A stretch of DNA of 44,414 nt from Actinomycetota bacterium (GTDB lineage: Bacteria > Actinomycetota > Actinomycetes > Mycobacteriales > Mycobacteriaceae). The notes below the pieces were generated by a model that ran no database searches, was not told the DNA's origin, and saw only the letters and a list, made by a program, of their open reading frames with translations. The stretch covers positions 1 to 44,414 of the forward strand of contig JAFDWN010000032.1 of NCBI GenBank assembly GCA_018268465.1, in the 5' to 3' direction. Shown here in pieces: positions 1 through 7,924 of this stretch; the stretch's first letter is position 1, and each line of letters begins with the position of its first letter. The position numbers were made by a program, and so were the translations under genes.

Positions 1-63
1 GCCGATAATTCAGCGGCCTCCTAGAGAACACCAATCGTTCCAGCTCAGAGGGCACTTTCCTCG

Positions 64-786
64 TTACGACACCCGACTACCCAACCGGTTCATCGGTGGA
101 TCGAGGCTAAAGAAGCTCTCCATTGCGGCGTTGTCGCCGGCCGCGCCGACACGGCCCATGGAGCCCACCATCTCGTTATGGTGCAGTGCGTGCACGAATC
201 TCCTTGACCTGAACTGAGATCCACGATCCGAATGTAGAATGCATCCCGCGACATCTCCGCGTCGCGCCACCGCGCTGTGCAGTGCACGTGTGGCCAGTCG
301 GGACTTCATTCGGGAGTCGATGCTGTAGCCGACGATCCGGTTGGAGAACGCGTCCTTGATCGCACAGAGGTAGAGCTTGCCCTCGCCGGTACGGTGCTCC
401 GTGATATCACTGAACCACAACTGATTTGGACCACCAGCGGTGAAGTCACGCTCAATGAGGTCGTCGTGCACCGGCGGCCCGACCTTGCCGTTCTTGCCTC
501 GTTTGCGCTTGCCGAACACGCTCCACAGTCGATTTTGCGAGCAGATACGCCAGGCGGTGCGCTCGGCCATCGGCTCGCCGGCGTCGCGGGCCTCCTCGAC
601 GAGGTAGCGGTACCCGAACTCGGGATCCTCGTGGTGGGCGTCGAACAGGGCGTTGGCGCGGTAGGCCTCGGCAAGTTCGGCGTCGGTGATAGGGGCGGCC
701 AGCCAGCGGTAATACGGTTGACGGGCGAGCTTAAGTACCCGGCACGTCACCGCGACAGGGATCCCGTCGGCGGCGAGCTCCTTCAC
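64..786 (-). pseudogene. IS3-family transposase OrfB, 3'-truncated
   Basis: This is the catalytic half of an IS3 transposase, an RNase H-fold integrase core (rve) that cuts and joins DNA ends. The DDE residues are visible as Asp127 (FSDIT), Asp187 (HSDRGSQF) and Glu223 (NAAMESFF), with the D(35)E spacing of the family. An N-terminal HTH_21-like segment precedes it. After FFSL at about residue 228 the family sequence should continue for about 50 more residues with an Arg-rich C-terminus; instead 12 unrelated residues follow and the frame stops. Production would need -1 frameshifting from OrfA at the A-AAA-G run near 800. It is probably an inactive remnant. Confidence 0.8.
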
Positions 787-1141
787 GAGCGGGTAGAGCC
801 TTTTCCCGGCAGGTTGGCCTGCGACAGATAGGCCGCGGCCCGGCGCAGCACCTCGTTCTCCTGCTCGAGCAGTTTGATCCGCCGCCGGGCTTCGCGCAGC
901 TCACCGGACTCGCTGGTGCTCTTGCCGGGCTTGGTGCCCTCATCAATGTCGGCCTGGCGCATCCACTTGTGCAGCGTCATCGGGTGCACACCGAAATCGG
1001 TGGCGATCTGTTCGATCGTCACACCGTCTTCGCGGCCACGAGCGACACGGACGACGTCGTCGCGGAACTCGCGGGGGTAGGGCCTTGCCATGGGGACATC
1101 CTTCCAGCCCGCCCACGATGGGCAAGCCAACTCAGATGTCA
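103..1141 (-). mobile_element. Truncated IS3-family insertion sequence
   Basis: Two overlapping minus-strand frames encode OrfA (helix-turn-helix plus leucine-zipper-like region) and OrfB (DDE integrase core), the IS3 layout. Homology to OrfB stops shortly after the catalytic Glu, near base 103, so roughly the last 50 codons and the terminal repeat are gone. The other end is probably about base 1141, where the minus strand begins TGACATCTGAG, a TG start typical of IS3 ends; this boundary is a guess because the partner repeat is missing. Confidence 0.75.
783..1091 (-). CDS. IS3-family transposase OrfA
   Basis: A 102-residue protein starting at the ATG whose product begins MARPYPREFRDD. It has an N-terminal helix-turn-helix (residues about 5-55, typical VTIEQIATDFGVHPMTLHKWM pattern broken over two helices) that binds the element ends. 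A C-terminal leucine-heptad helix (LREARRRIKLLEQENEVLRRAAAYL region) mediates oligomerisation. An upstream in-frame start exists at 1142, but homology begins at MARPYP. It overlaps OrfB by four bases, and the GGGAAAAGG run just before its stop is a plausible programmed -1 slippage site that would yield an OrfAB fusion reading ...LPGKRLYPLVKEL. It looks intact, but the OrfB partner is truncated. Confidence 0.8.
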   Translation of the reverse strand: MARPYPREFRDDVVRVARGREDGVTIEQIATDFGVHPMTLHKWMRQADIDEGTKPGKSTSESGELREARRRIKLLEQENEVLRRAAAYLSQANLPGKGSTRS

Positions 1142-1275
1142 CCTATTCGTGCAGCAGACCCTCTTTACCGTCGGCGTGGGAGTAGCCAGGTGCCCATTCG
1201 CCCCACTGCATGCGTTGACTGCACCAACTGATGGGCGGACTCGACTCCGGGTGAACGGTTGTTGATGATGTCGGC
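1142..1275. other. Gap between IS3 remnant and recombinase pair
   Basis: This 134-bp stretch carries no convincing gene. It should hold the promoter of the plus-strand recombinase pair, but I see no clear -35/-10 pair. The recombinase gene starts at a GTG at 1276 without a strong Shine-Dalgarno sequence, so the true start could differ, and IS insertion may have replaced the original upstream sequence. Confidence 0.4.
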
Positions 1276-2496
1276 GTGCAGATATCGCATGAGGACTCCC
1301 GTGTTCATCTGGAGTTGATCGAGGGCCGCGCGCGCCTGCCCCGGATAGGGGAGGTGCTGCCTGGATCCGGCACGATGTTGCCGTGGCTGGTCGTCGACGG
1401 CGCTGGGCGTGAGGTCGAGCCGGTCAGCAGCTACCTTCGGGACCGGATGCTCGGCGACGTCAGCCCTTCGACGTGCCGGAGCTACGCTTTCGACCTGCTG
1501 CGCTGGTTTCGGGTGCTCTGGGCGGTCGACGTCGGCTGGGAGCAGGGAACCGAGGCCGAGGCCGCCGCGCTGGTCGGCTGGCTGCGCGCCGCCCGTAACC
1601 CACAGCGAGAACGCCGCCGCGCCAATGAGTTTCCAGCTGGGACGGTGAACCCGAAGACCGGCAAGCCGATCCTGACCACCGGGTACGCACCGGCTACCAT
1701 CGCTCACAACCTGTCGGTCGTGCACGGCTTTTACGCCTTCCACCTGCACTTCGACCGTGGCCCGGCGGTCAACCCGATCCCAGAGAACCGGTCCCGCCGT
1801 CTGGCGCTGGCTCACGTCTCGCCGATCGAGCGGCGTCGGCCGCACCGGCGCGGCCGACTGCGGCCGAAAGTTCCTGTACGGCACCCTCGTGCGATTCCCG
1901 AAGCGCAGTGGGACGAGCTGTTCGCCCGACTAGGTTGCAACCGGGATCGGGCCCTTCTGGCCTGTTACGTCACCTCCGGCGCCCGCGCGTCGGAGCTGCT
2001 CGAGATCCGGCTGCCAGATGTCGACTGGCAGGGCGGCAAATTGTGGGTGGTGACCAAGGGCAGCCGCCTGCGGCAACCGATTCCGGTCTCCCCAGAAGCC
2101 CTGGCCTACTTGGCGACCTACCTCAACGAAGCGGGACTGCCGAGCGACGGCGGCCCGATCTGGCGCACCCGCCGTGGCGAGGCCCGGCCACTGACCTACT
2201 GGGCGGCACGGCGCATTCTGCAGCGCGCGATCGAACCGCTGGGTATGAACTGGACATTGCATGACGCCAGGCATACCGCGGCCACGCGCATGGCCCGTGA
2301 TCCGAATCTGACCCTGGTGGAGGTCCAGACGATTCTGCGTCACGCGCATATCACGACCACCGCCCTCTACACCGTGACGGGTCTGGACGACTTGATCGAC
2401 AAACTCGCCGAGCACTATCAGCGGCCCGTCGAACCGGTCCGGTGGTCGGCTGGTTACGACCCCGACGACGTTTCGGCGGTGTTCGGTGACCAGTAG
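1276..2496 (+). CDS. Tyrosine recombinase, first gene of left pair
   Basis: A 406-residue site-specific recombinase of the phage-integrase fold. It has an N-terminal core-binding (SAM-like) domain at about residues 48-165 and a catalytic domain at about 205-385. The full catalytic set is visible: Arg237 (SGARASEL), Lys261, His329-x-x-Arg332 (LHDARH), His356 and nucleophile Tyr365. It is expected to cut and rejoin DNA through a 3'-phosphotyrosine. Its last bases overlap the next recombinase gene by 11 bp, so the two are translationally coupled. The GTG start is the longest option. It should be active as far as residues show; the target site is unknown. Confidence 0.85.
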   Translation: MQISHEDSRVHLELIEGRARLPRIGEVLPGSGTMLPWLVVDGAGREVEPVSSYLRDRMLGDVSPSTCRSYAFDLLRWFRVLWAVDVGWEQGTEAEAAALVGWLRAARNPQRERRRANEFPAGTVNPKTGKPILTTGYAPATIAHNLSVVHGFYAFHLHFDRGPAVNPIPENRSRRLALAHVSPIERRRPHRRGRLRPKVPVRHPRAIPEAQWDELFARLGCNRDRALLACYVTSGARASELLEIRLPDVDWQGGKLWVVTKGSRLRQPIPVSPEALAYLATYLNEAGLPSDGGPIWRTRRGEARPLTYWAARRILQRAIEPLGMNWTLHDARHTAATRMARDPNLTLVEVQTILRHAHITTTALYTVTGLDDLIDKLAEHYQRPVEPVRWSAGYDPDDVSAVFGDQ

Positions 2497-4933
2497 CAAC
2501 ACTGTCGGCCCCAGCGTTCGTCCGCACGGCCCCACGACAGGGCGAACACGTCGGCACCACACCGAGACGCCCGAGGGCGCCGGCTACGGCAGCGCAATGC
2601 TCACACCGGCGCCGCCGCCGATTCCCAGCTCGCCCCCGAGACCTGTGGGTGAGTTGGCGACCTCCGCCCTCGCCGAGGTCGTCACAGCGGCCGCAGGCCT
2701 GCATCCGAATAGAGAAGCAGTTCGAAACACGAAGCACGGAATGCGAGCGCTGATGAACCACCTCACCGCGTTCCCGGGTGAGACGTGGCAACAGCGATGG
2801 GAGAGCGCCGGACTCAACGGCAACGGACACCCCGTCAGCGACATCGCCGGCGACGATCAACCGCTGAGCGTAAGGCTGAACGCCGCGGCCGAATTGGCCT
2901 ATCAAATGCGGCTTATTCAACCCTCCCTGGAGGCATTCAAGGCCACCAAACACTTCCGATACAGCGACCGCTTCAGAGCAATTGCGAACGATCCAATGTT
3001 GGAGGACTTCAGCGCCCGAGTAATGGAAGCGCCCGCCAGCCTCGACCGCCGTCAAGCCGCGATCTTCGACGTCTGCGCTGCGCTGACCATATTCGGGATA
3101 TCCCTGGTCGGCCTCACCCCGGAAGCGCTGCTGCACTACGTCAACGAGTGCCAGCGCTACCGCACCACGCTGTCGACAACCAAGACCCCGAAGGGGTTTG
3201 TGGGTGGCCTGGCCTGGGCCGTCCTCTACGACATGGGTGCCTTCCCGCCCGCAGCCCCACGGTCGATGGCGGCAGCCCGGACACGCGGCCAACGCACGGT
3301 AGAACAACTGGTTGACCGATTCGAGCTGCGCAACACCGCGGTTCGCGATCTGCTGGTCGACTATCTCAACCGGCGATCCGTTGATCTCGACTACTCGACG
3401 CTGGACAACCTTGTCCGCAACCTCGTCGGGCTCTTCTGGAAAGTCGTCGAGAAGACCAACCCCGACCAACCCGATCTGCGCCTGGATGAAGACACGGTGC
3501 GGCGCTGGAAAGAACAGATCGCCGTCCGACGCGACGGCAAGAAACGCAGCTGGCTGGACGGCATCTACCTGGCCGTTCGAGCGTTCTATCTCGACCTGCA
3601 CACGTGGTCGGCGGCCGAACCCGAGCGATGGGCTCGTTGGGTCGCGCCCTGCCCGATCCGCGATACAGACCTTCGACAATTCCATATCCGGCGCCGGCGC
3701 TTGTCCGAACGCATGGCCAACCGTACCCGTGAACGACAACCGCTGCTGCCGATCCTGTCGCGACACGTCAATGACCGCTGGAACAACCTGCGGACCATCC
3801 TCGCCGAGGCCAAAGAAACCGCACCCGGGAAACAGTTCGTTGTCGACGGCATCACCTGGCAGCGCACCTCGACTCGCACCGACCTCGAGAACCAAGACCG
3901 CCCCGACACAATCCGGGCGATCAATCGCGACACCGGTGAGCTGGTCCCCCTGTCGCAGGAGGAAGACACCGCATTCTGGCAATGGGCGGTCGTGGAGACA
4001 CTGCGTCTGGCGGGACTGCGAGTCGAGGAGCTCTGCGAGCTGACCCACATGAGTGTCCGCAACTACCAACGCCCCAACGGCGAAGTAGTCGCGCTGCTCG
4101 TGGTCAATCCGTCCAAGAGCGACCGCGAACGCGTCATTCCCATGACGGGCGAGCTGTTCCACGTCGTAGCCCAGGTGATCCGCCGGCACATGACCGAACA
4201 CGGCACGGTCCCTGTATGCGTCGGCTACGACCTTGCCGAACGTACGTGGTCGGATCCGATGCCGTTCCTGTTCCAGTACATCGTCAGCGACAGCCGCCGC
4301 GCGATGAGTACCCGACGAGCTCGTGAGATTGTCGCTCAGGCCGTTGAAACGCTCGTCCCCACCTACCCGGACTTCGCCGACATCCGATTCGCGCCCCACG
4401 ACTTCCGACGGCTGCTGGCGACTGATCTGGTCAACAACGGCCTGCCAATCCACATCGGCGCCGCGCTCCTCGGTCACCTCGACGTCCAGACCACCCGCGG
4501 CTACGTCGCCGTCTTCCCCGAGGATGTCATCAAGCACTACCAACAGTTTCTTGACCTCCGCCGATCCCGCCGCCCCACAGGCGAATACCGGAAACCCACC
4601 AGTGAGGAGTGGAACGAATTCCAGGAGCACTTCGACAAGCGGCGCGTCGAACTCGGGTCCTGTGGCCGTCCCTACGGAACACCCTGTGCGCACGAACACG
4701 CATGTGTCCGCTGCCCCATGCTCTCGATCAACCCGAAGATGCTGCCCCGCCTCGACGAGCTCGAGGCCGATCTGCTGGCCCGACGCCAACGCGCCATCAT
4801 TGAAGACTGGAGGGGTGAGGTAGAAGGGATAGAACTCACCCTTACGTTCTTGCGCGCCAAGAGAAATCAAGCTGAACGCGCATTCACCCCGTCCACCGGG
4901 TCCTTCGATCTGGGCATTCCGACGCCACGCTGA
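2486..4933 (+). CDS. Large tyrosine recombinase, second gene of left pair
   Basis: An 815-residue recombinase, about twice the usual integrase length. The long N-terminal region (to about residue 480) probably contains extended DNA-binding domains. The catalytic domain follows with Arg512 (GLRVEEL), Lys544, His638-x-x-Arg641 (PHDFRR), His664 (LLGH) and Tyr673. After it comes a Cys cluster, Cys726, Cys734, Cys740 and Cys743 with intervening His736 and His738, resembling a zinc site and typical of Tn554 TnpB-like recombinases. The GTG start at 2486 lies inside the preceding gene; the first 37 residues are low-complexity and an ATG at codon 38 is an alternative. No small DUF6262/TnpC-like gene follows, unlike the right-hand module. 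Confidence 0.85.
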   Translation: MTSSNTVGPSVRPHGPTTGRTRRHHTETPEGAGYGSAMLTPAPPPIPSSPPRPVGELATSALAEVVTAAAGLHPNREAVRNTKHGMRALMNHLTAFPGETWQQRWESAGLNGNGHPVSDIAGDDQPLSVRLNAAAELAYQMRLIQPSLEAFKATKHFRYSDRFRAIANDPMLEDFSARVMEAPASLDRRQAAIFDVCAALTIFGISLVGLTPEALLHYVNECQRYRTTLSTTKTPKGFVGGLAWAVLYDMGAFPPAAPRSMAAARTRGQRTVEQLVDRFELRNTAVRDLLVDYLNRRSVDLDYSTLDNLVRNLVGLFWKVVEKTNPDQPDLRLDEDTVRRWKEQIAVRRDGKKRSWLDGIYLAVRAFYLDLHTWSAAEPERWARWVAPCPIRDTDLRQFHIRRRRLSERMANRTRERQPLLPILSRHVNDRWNNLRTILAEAKETAPGKQFVVDGITWQRTSTRTDLENQDRPDTIRAINRDTGELVPLSQEEDTAFWQWAVVETLRLAGLRVEELCELTHMSVRNYQRPNGEVVALLVVNPSKSDRERVIPMTGELFHVVAQVIRRHMTEHGTVPVCVGYDLAERTWSDPMPFLFQYIVSDSRRAMSTRRAREIVAQAVETLVPTYPDFADIRFAPHDFRRLLATDLVNNGLPIHIGAALLGHLDVQTTRGYVAVFPEDVIKHYQQFLDLRRSRRPTGEYRKPTSEEWNEFQEHFDKRRVELGSCGRPYGTPCAHEHACVRCPMLSINPKMLPRLDELEADLLARRQRAIIEDWRGEVEGIELTLTFLRAKRNQAERAFTPSTGSFDLGIPTPR

Positions 4934-4946
4934 CACACCGATAGTG

Positions 4947-5867
4947 CTACCCATAGCGAGCTTCGGCAGTCGCGCATGGATATTCATCCCACGTCCGGCC
5001 GTCGAGGAGCCGACCCCCCGCTTTCGGGCGGACACCACCGACTTGTTTGAAGAACAGAGCCGTCGAACCGCGACGATCCCGTAGATCACGGACCCAGTCC
5101 AAAACGAGCGGCCGGAACCCGTGCCCACTCTCACCACCGATGATCAACCAGTCGATCCCGGTCAGATCGAGGCTAGGTAATGGCCCTAGAAGCGGCTCGC
5201 ACGACAAGAATCGAACTGCAGCTGGCACCGTTCGCAAAACATCTGCCCGCCAGCAGTATTCGTCCAGTTCGATGGACGTTCCGATCCAAACATTCGGCAG
5301 AGGCCACGGCGGCGACCAGAGATTGCCGCCAGCTGTCGGGGTTATGGTCCAGTTACCGCCGAGCCCGGAACCACCAGCCAGGCACTCTCCTCCCAAGTCA
5401 AGCTGCCTCCGAAGCATCGTCGGCGTTGCGCCGATGATGTTGGTAGCCTCACTCGCTACGAGGGCGGCGAACTCGGGGTCCAGCAGCATCGTCGCCAGCC
5501 GCTTGGGGCGCTTGGTCAGTAGCTGATACTGATGCCGGCCCGTGAGCGCCATAACCGCCCATATACGGGCCACAGCGGCGCTGCTGACACGGGCGTGCCC
5601 AATATCAGACATGCTGTTAACAAACACCTTTCGTGGTATCCGCCAACTCAACGGTTCATCCATCACAGACGTATGCACCGTCACGCCGAAACCCGGGCCA
5701 CTCGTTCTAGGATCGCCATCGACCTGATACTTGGGTGACCCCATAGCCTTGAGCCGCTTCGCGAGCGTCAAGGCATAGCAGTTCTCACACCCCGGCGAGA
5801 TCCGATCGCACCCTGTCGTCGGATTCCATGTGACCTCGGTCCACTCAATACTCGAGTTAGTACTCAT
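4947..5867 (-). CDS. DUF5131 (phage Gp37/Gp68) three-Cys protein, long paralog
   Basis: A 306-residue member of the DUF5131 family, of unknown function. The N-terminus has the family signature WTExTWNPxxGCDRxSPGC, giving Cys20-x6-Cys27-x2-Cys30, reminiscent of the iron-sulfur site of radical-SAM enzymes but with wider first spacing. The FVNSMSD, QLLTKR, WIGTSIE, FLSCEPLLGPL and WLIIGGESG blocks follow, consistent with a TIM-barrel-like core. Compared with its downstream neighbour it carries an extra segment of about 60 residues (about 129-190, Gly-rich, containing a CLAGG sequence). It overlaps the upstream paralog by four bases (ATGA), so it is translated second from one message. It converges with the recombinase pair, with only 13 bp between stops. 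Confidence 0.85.
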   Translation of the reverse strand: MSTNSSIEWTEVTWNPTTGCDRISPGCENCYALTLAKRLKAMGSPKYQVDGDPRTSGPGFGVTVHTSVMDEPLSWRIPRKVFVNSMSDIGHARVSSAAVARIWAVMALTGRHQYQLLTKRPKRLATMLLDPEFAALVASEATNIIGATPTMLRRQLDLGGECLAGGSGLGGNWTITPTAGGNLWSPPWPLPNVWIGTSIELDEYCWRADVLRTVPAAVRFLSCEPLLGPLPSLDLTGIDWLIIGGESGHGFRPLVLDWVRDLRDRRGSTALFFKQVGGVRPKAGGRLLDGRTWDEYPCATAEARYG

Positions 5868-6568
5868 GCCGCGACCACCGACTGCTCAGACTCGTTGGTG
5901 CAGAGAAGCTTGAAGAAGAATGGCACACCCTCGTCGCGGCAGGCGTCGCGGATCCCGCGCGCCCAGGACAGCTCCATCGGCCGGTACCGGGGACCGGACT
6001 CTCCGCCGGCGATCACCCAGCCGATGCCCGTGAGGTCGATGCCGTCGAGCGGTCCGATCAGCGGCTCGCAGGACAGGAACCGCACCGCCGCCGGCACCTC
6101 ACGAAGGTGGTCGACGCGGCTGAGAACATCGGCGTTCTCCACCGAGACCCCCATCCAGAGGTTCGACGGCCAGTCCAGCTTGTCGGCGACGCGGCGCAAA
6201 CGCAGGCTGCGCTTGGTCAGCACCTGATAGGTGTGGTGCGGGGTGTCGCGACAGACATCGAATACGTCACGGATGAAGCTGATCGGCACCTTCGCGTGGA
6301 AGAGGTCGGACATCGAGTTCACGAACACCACCCGGGAGTTCTTCCACCGCAGCGGCTCACCCAAGGCCTGCGGGTGCACAGTGACGCCAAAGCCGGGCCC
6401 AGAGGTGCGGGGGTCGCCATCCGCCTGGTACTTCGCCGAGCCCATCGCCTTGAGCCTCTTGGCCAGGGTCATCGCGTAGCAGTGGTCGCAGCCAGCGGAG
6501 ATGCGGTCACAACCGGTGACGGGGTTCCATGTGGCCTCTGTCCACTCGATCCCTGAACGATCCGCCAT
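5864..6568 (-). CDS. DUF5131 (phage Gp37/Gp68) three-Cys protein, short paralog
   Basis: A 234-residue DUF5131 protein and the first gene of a two-gene operon. It repeats the signature of its neighbour, including Cys20-x6-Cys27-x2-Cys30, FVNSMSDLFH, QVLTKR, FLSCEPLIGPL and WVIAGGESG, and is about the standard length for the family. An AGGAG lies about 9 bases before the ATG. The two copies are clearly paralogous yet diverged at many positions, suggesting an old duplication or separate acquisition and different roles. In other genomes the family is often paired with a three-Cys-motif partner (TcmP); no recognisable TcmP is here. An iron-sulfur or radical-SAM-like activity is inference. Confidence 0.88.
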   Translation of the reverse strand: MADRSGIEWTEATWNPVTGCDRISAGCDHCYAMTLAKRLKAMGSAKYQADGDPRTSGPGFGVTVHPQALGEPLRWKNSRVVFVNSMSDLFHAKVPISFIRDVFDVCRDTPHHTYQVLTKRSLRLRRVADKLDWPSNLWMGVSVENADVLSRVDHLREVPAAVRFLSCEPLIGPLDGIDLTGIGWVIAGGESGPRYRPMELSWARGIRDACRDEGVPFFFKLLCTNESEQSVVAA

Positions 6569-6867
6569 CGGGGTCTCCTCACCTGCGGTTTCCTACCTGG
6601 ACGTCACTCTATGGCCCGCCACCGACGGATACCGGCAATGGGCCTTCCTGGTGCAGGTGTGTCGGGTGGTGCCAGTGAGACAAAGACAGCTCGGCGTCCG
6701 CGCCTCCAACGTGCGCGGCCGCAGGTTCAACCGATCCCAGCTGGGATTGCTGCGCCCCAGCGGGAACCGGGTGCATGTCCCGCAATCCTCACGGCTAACC
6801 TGCAGCAATGGTGATGGCCTGCCGGCGGCTCGACGGAGCGCGCTTGAGTGAGGAGCGGTAACCGGCC
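6569..6867. promoter_or_regulatory. Divergent intergenic region between DUF5131 pair and PLD-like gene
   Basis: This 299-bp non-coding stretch separates two divergent cargo units and must contain both promoters. On the minus side, TAGAGT about 50 bases before the short DUF5131 ATG could be a -10. On the plus side, an AGGAGCGG Shine-Dalgarno lies at about 6851-6858. Small frames inside it lack any family resemblance. No strong inverted repeat was seen. Confidence 0.4.
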
Positions 6868-7821
6868 ATGGAGATCCTGAATGAGACTCAACGTCGCCTT
6901 CTCACCTACATCTACGCCGCCAACAGCGGAGGGTACTCGCCGACGCCCGAGGAGGTCACGGAGTGGGTACTGCGGCCTGATCTGGTCCCCGGGAAGGTGA
7001 CGATCCGGCGCATCAAGTCACCGAGCGCTGCCGCAGCGCTGGGCGGGATACCGAACCTCTCGGAGTCCCCCGCAGTGAAGAAGATGATGCAATCGCTGAA
7101 CCAGGACTTGGCGAAGTCGATGCAGCCATTCATGGAGCACCTGCGCGCGTCGCAACCGCGGATCGACTTCGCGACACTGTTTCCCGCCGAGCGGGTGATC
7201 GAGGAGCGCGAGCCGGACGAGACCTTGATCGAACAGGCGCAGCGGCTCCGATGGATCGAGCCCTCGGCCACGGGAGCCGGCCTGGTCCTCTCCGGTCTCG
7301 GCCGTGCGCTTCTGCGCAACGATGCCGACCTGACCACCGCCTCGGAGATCACGGTGCTCGACGGCGACGATCCACTCGCGTGGGGCGCGCTTGTGGCGAC
7401 CATCGCTGATGCCGGCGCGTGCGTCATCGTCGATCCATACCTGAAGCCGGAGCAGTTCCTCGAGATCGCGAAGTTCACCGGCACCACCCGCGTCGTCCTG
7501 CGCCGCCCCAACGGCGCGAACGCACTGATCCCATGGCAGATGTACCAGGCGCTCCCGGACGTGGAAGTTGAAGTGCGCGTGGCCGATCCACGGCTTCTGC
7601 ACGACCGGTACATCGTGGGTGAGACAGCGGTGTACCAGCTCGGCTGCTCATTCAACGGGGTCGGACGCAAACCCACCACGTTGGTTCCGCTCACTGGACC
7701 GGTCGCCGACTTCGCCCGCAACCACGTCGCGGAGTTGTGGGAGTCAGCTGAGCCGGTCGGTGATCCGCCCCTCGTCGCGGACGAACCCGAACCCGACGAC
7801 ACGACATCGGCGGACGAGTAG
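6868..7821 (+). CDS. Winged-helix plus phospholipase-D-like protein
   Basis: A 317-residue protein I cannot assign to a named gene. Residues 1-50 (LNETQRRLLTYIYA...) look like a winged-helix start, and a second small helical region with LSGLGRALL lies at about 115-150. Residues about 160-295 resemble the PLD-like fold of MIT C-terminal-type domains: VIVDPYL at about 187-192, then His245-Asp246-Arg247 in the place of HxK, followed by QLGCSFNGVGRKPTTLV, which parallels the usual G-S-loop. The tail is acidic. Proteins of this layout sit in defence and mobile loci and may bind or cleave nucleic acid; that role is inferred. The ATG is preceded by AGGAGCGG at good spacing. It stands alone, divergent from the DUF5131 pair and convergent with the two-TM gene. 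Confidence 0.6.
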   Translation: MEILNETQRRLLTYIYAANSGGYSPTPEEVTEWVLRPDLVPGKVTIRRIKSPSAAAALGGIPNLSESPAVKKMMQSLNQDLAKSMQPFMEHLRASQPRIDFATLFPAERVIEEREPDETLIEQAQRLRWIEPSATGAGLVLSGLGRALLRNDADLTTASEITVLDGDDPLAWGALVATIADAGACVIVDPYLKPEQFLEIAKFTGTTRVVLRRPNGANALIPWQMYQALPDVEVEVRVADPRLLHDRYIVGETAVYQLGCSFNGVGRKPTTLVPLTGPVADFARNHVAELWESAEPVGDPPLVADEPEPDDTTSADE

Positions 7822-7924
7822 CGCCGCCTTCAACGTCTTCGGCGGGTTCCGCATCAGAGCCACGACGATTGCAGCGGTCGAATATCTCATCACGCACTAC
7901 GTTCCCTGGAGTACAGGTGTAACG

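Noticed and set aside
1-102. A left attachment site at the window start
   Set aside because: No repeat of the tmRNA 3' end was seen there.
2351-5137. A 928-codon minus-strand open frame
   Set aside because: It lies over the large plus-strand recombinase, has no family pattern, and is explained by high GC at codon position three.
4947-6568. Annotation of the DUF5131 pair as proven radical-SAM enzymes
   Set aside because: The Cys spacing is x6, not the canonical x3, so only a weak resemblance can be claimed.
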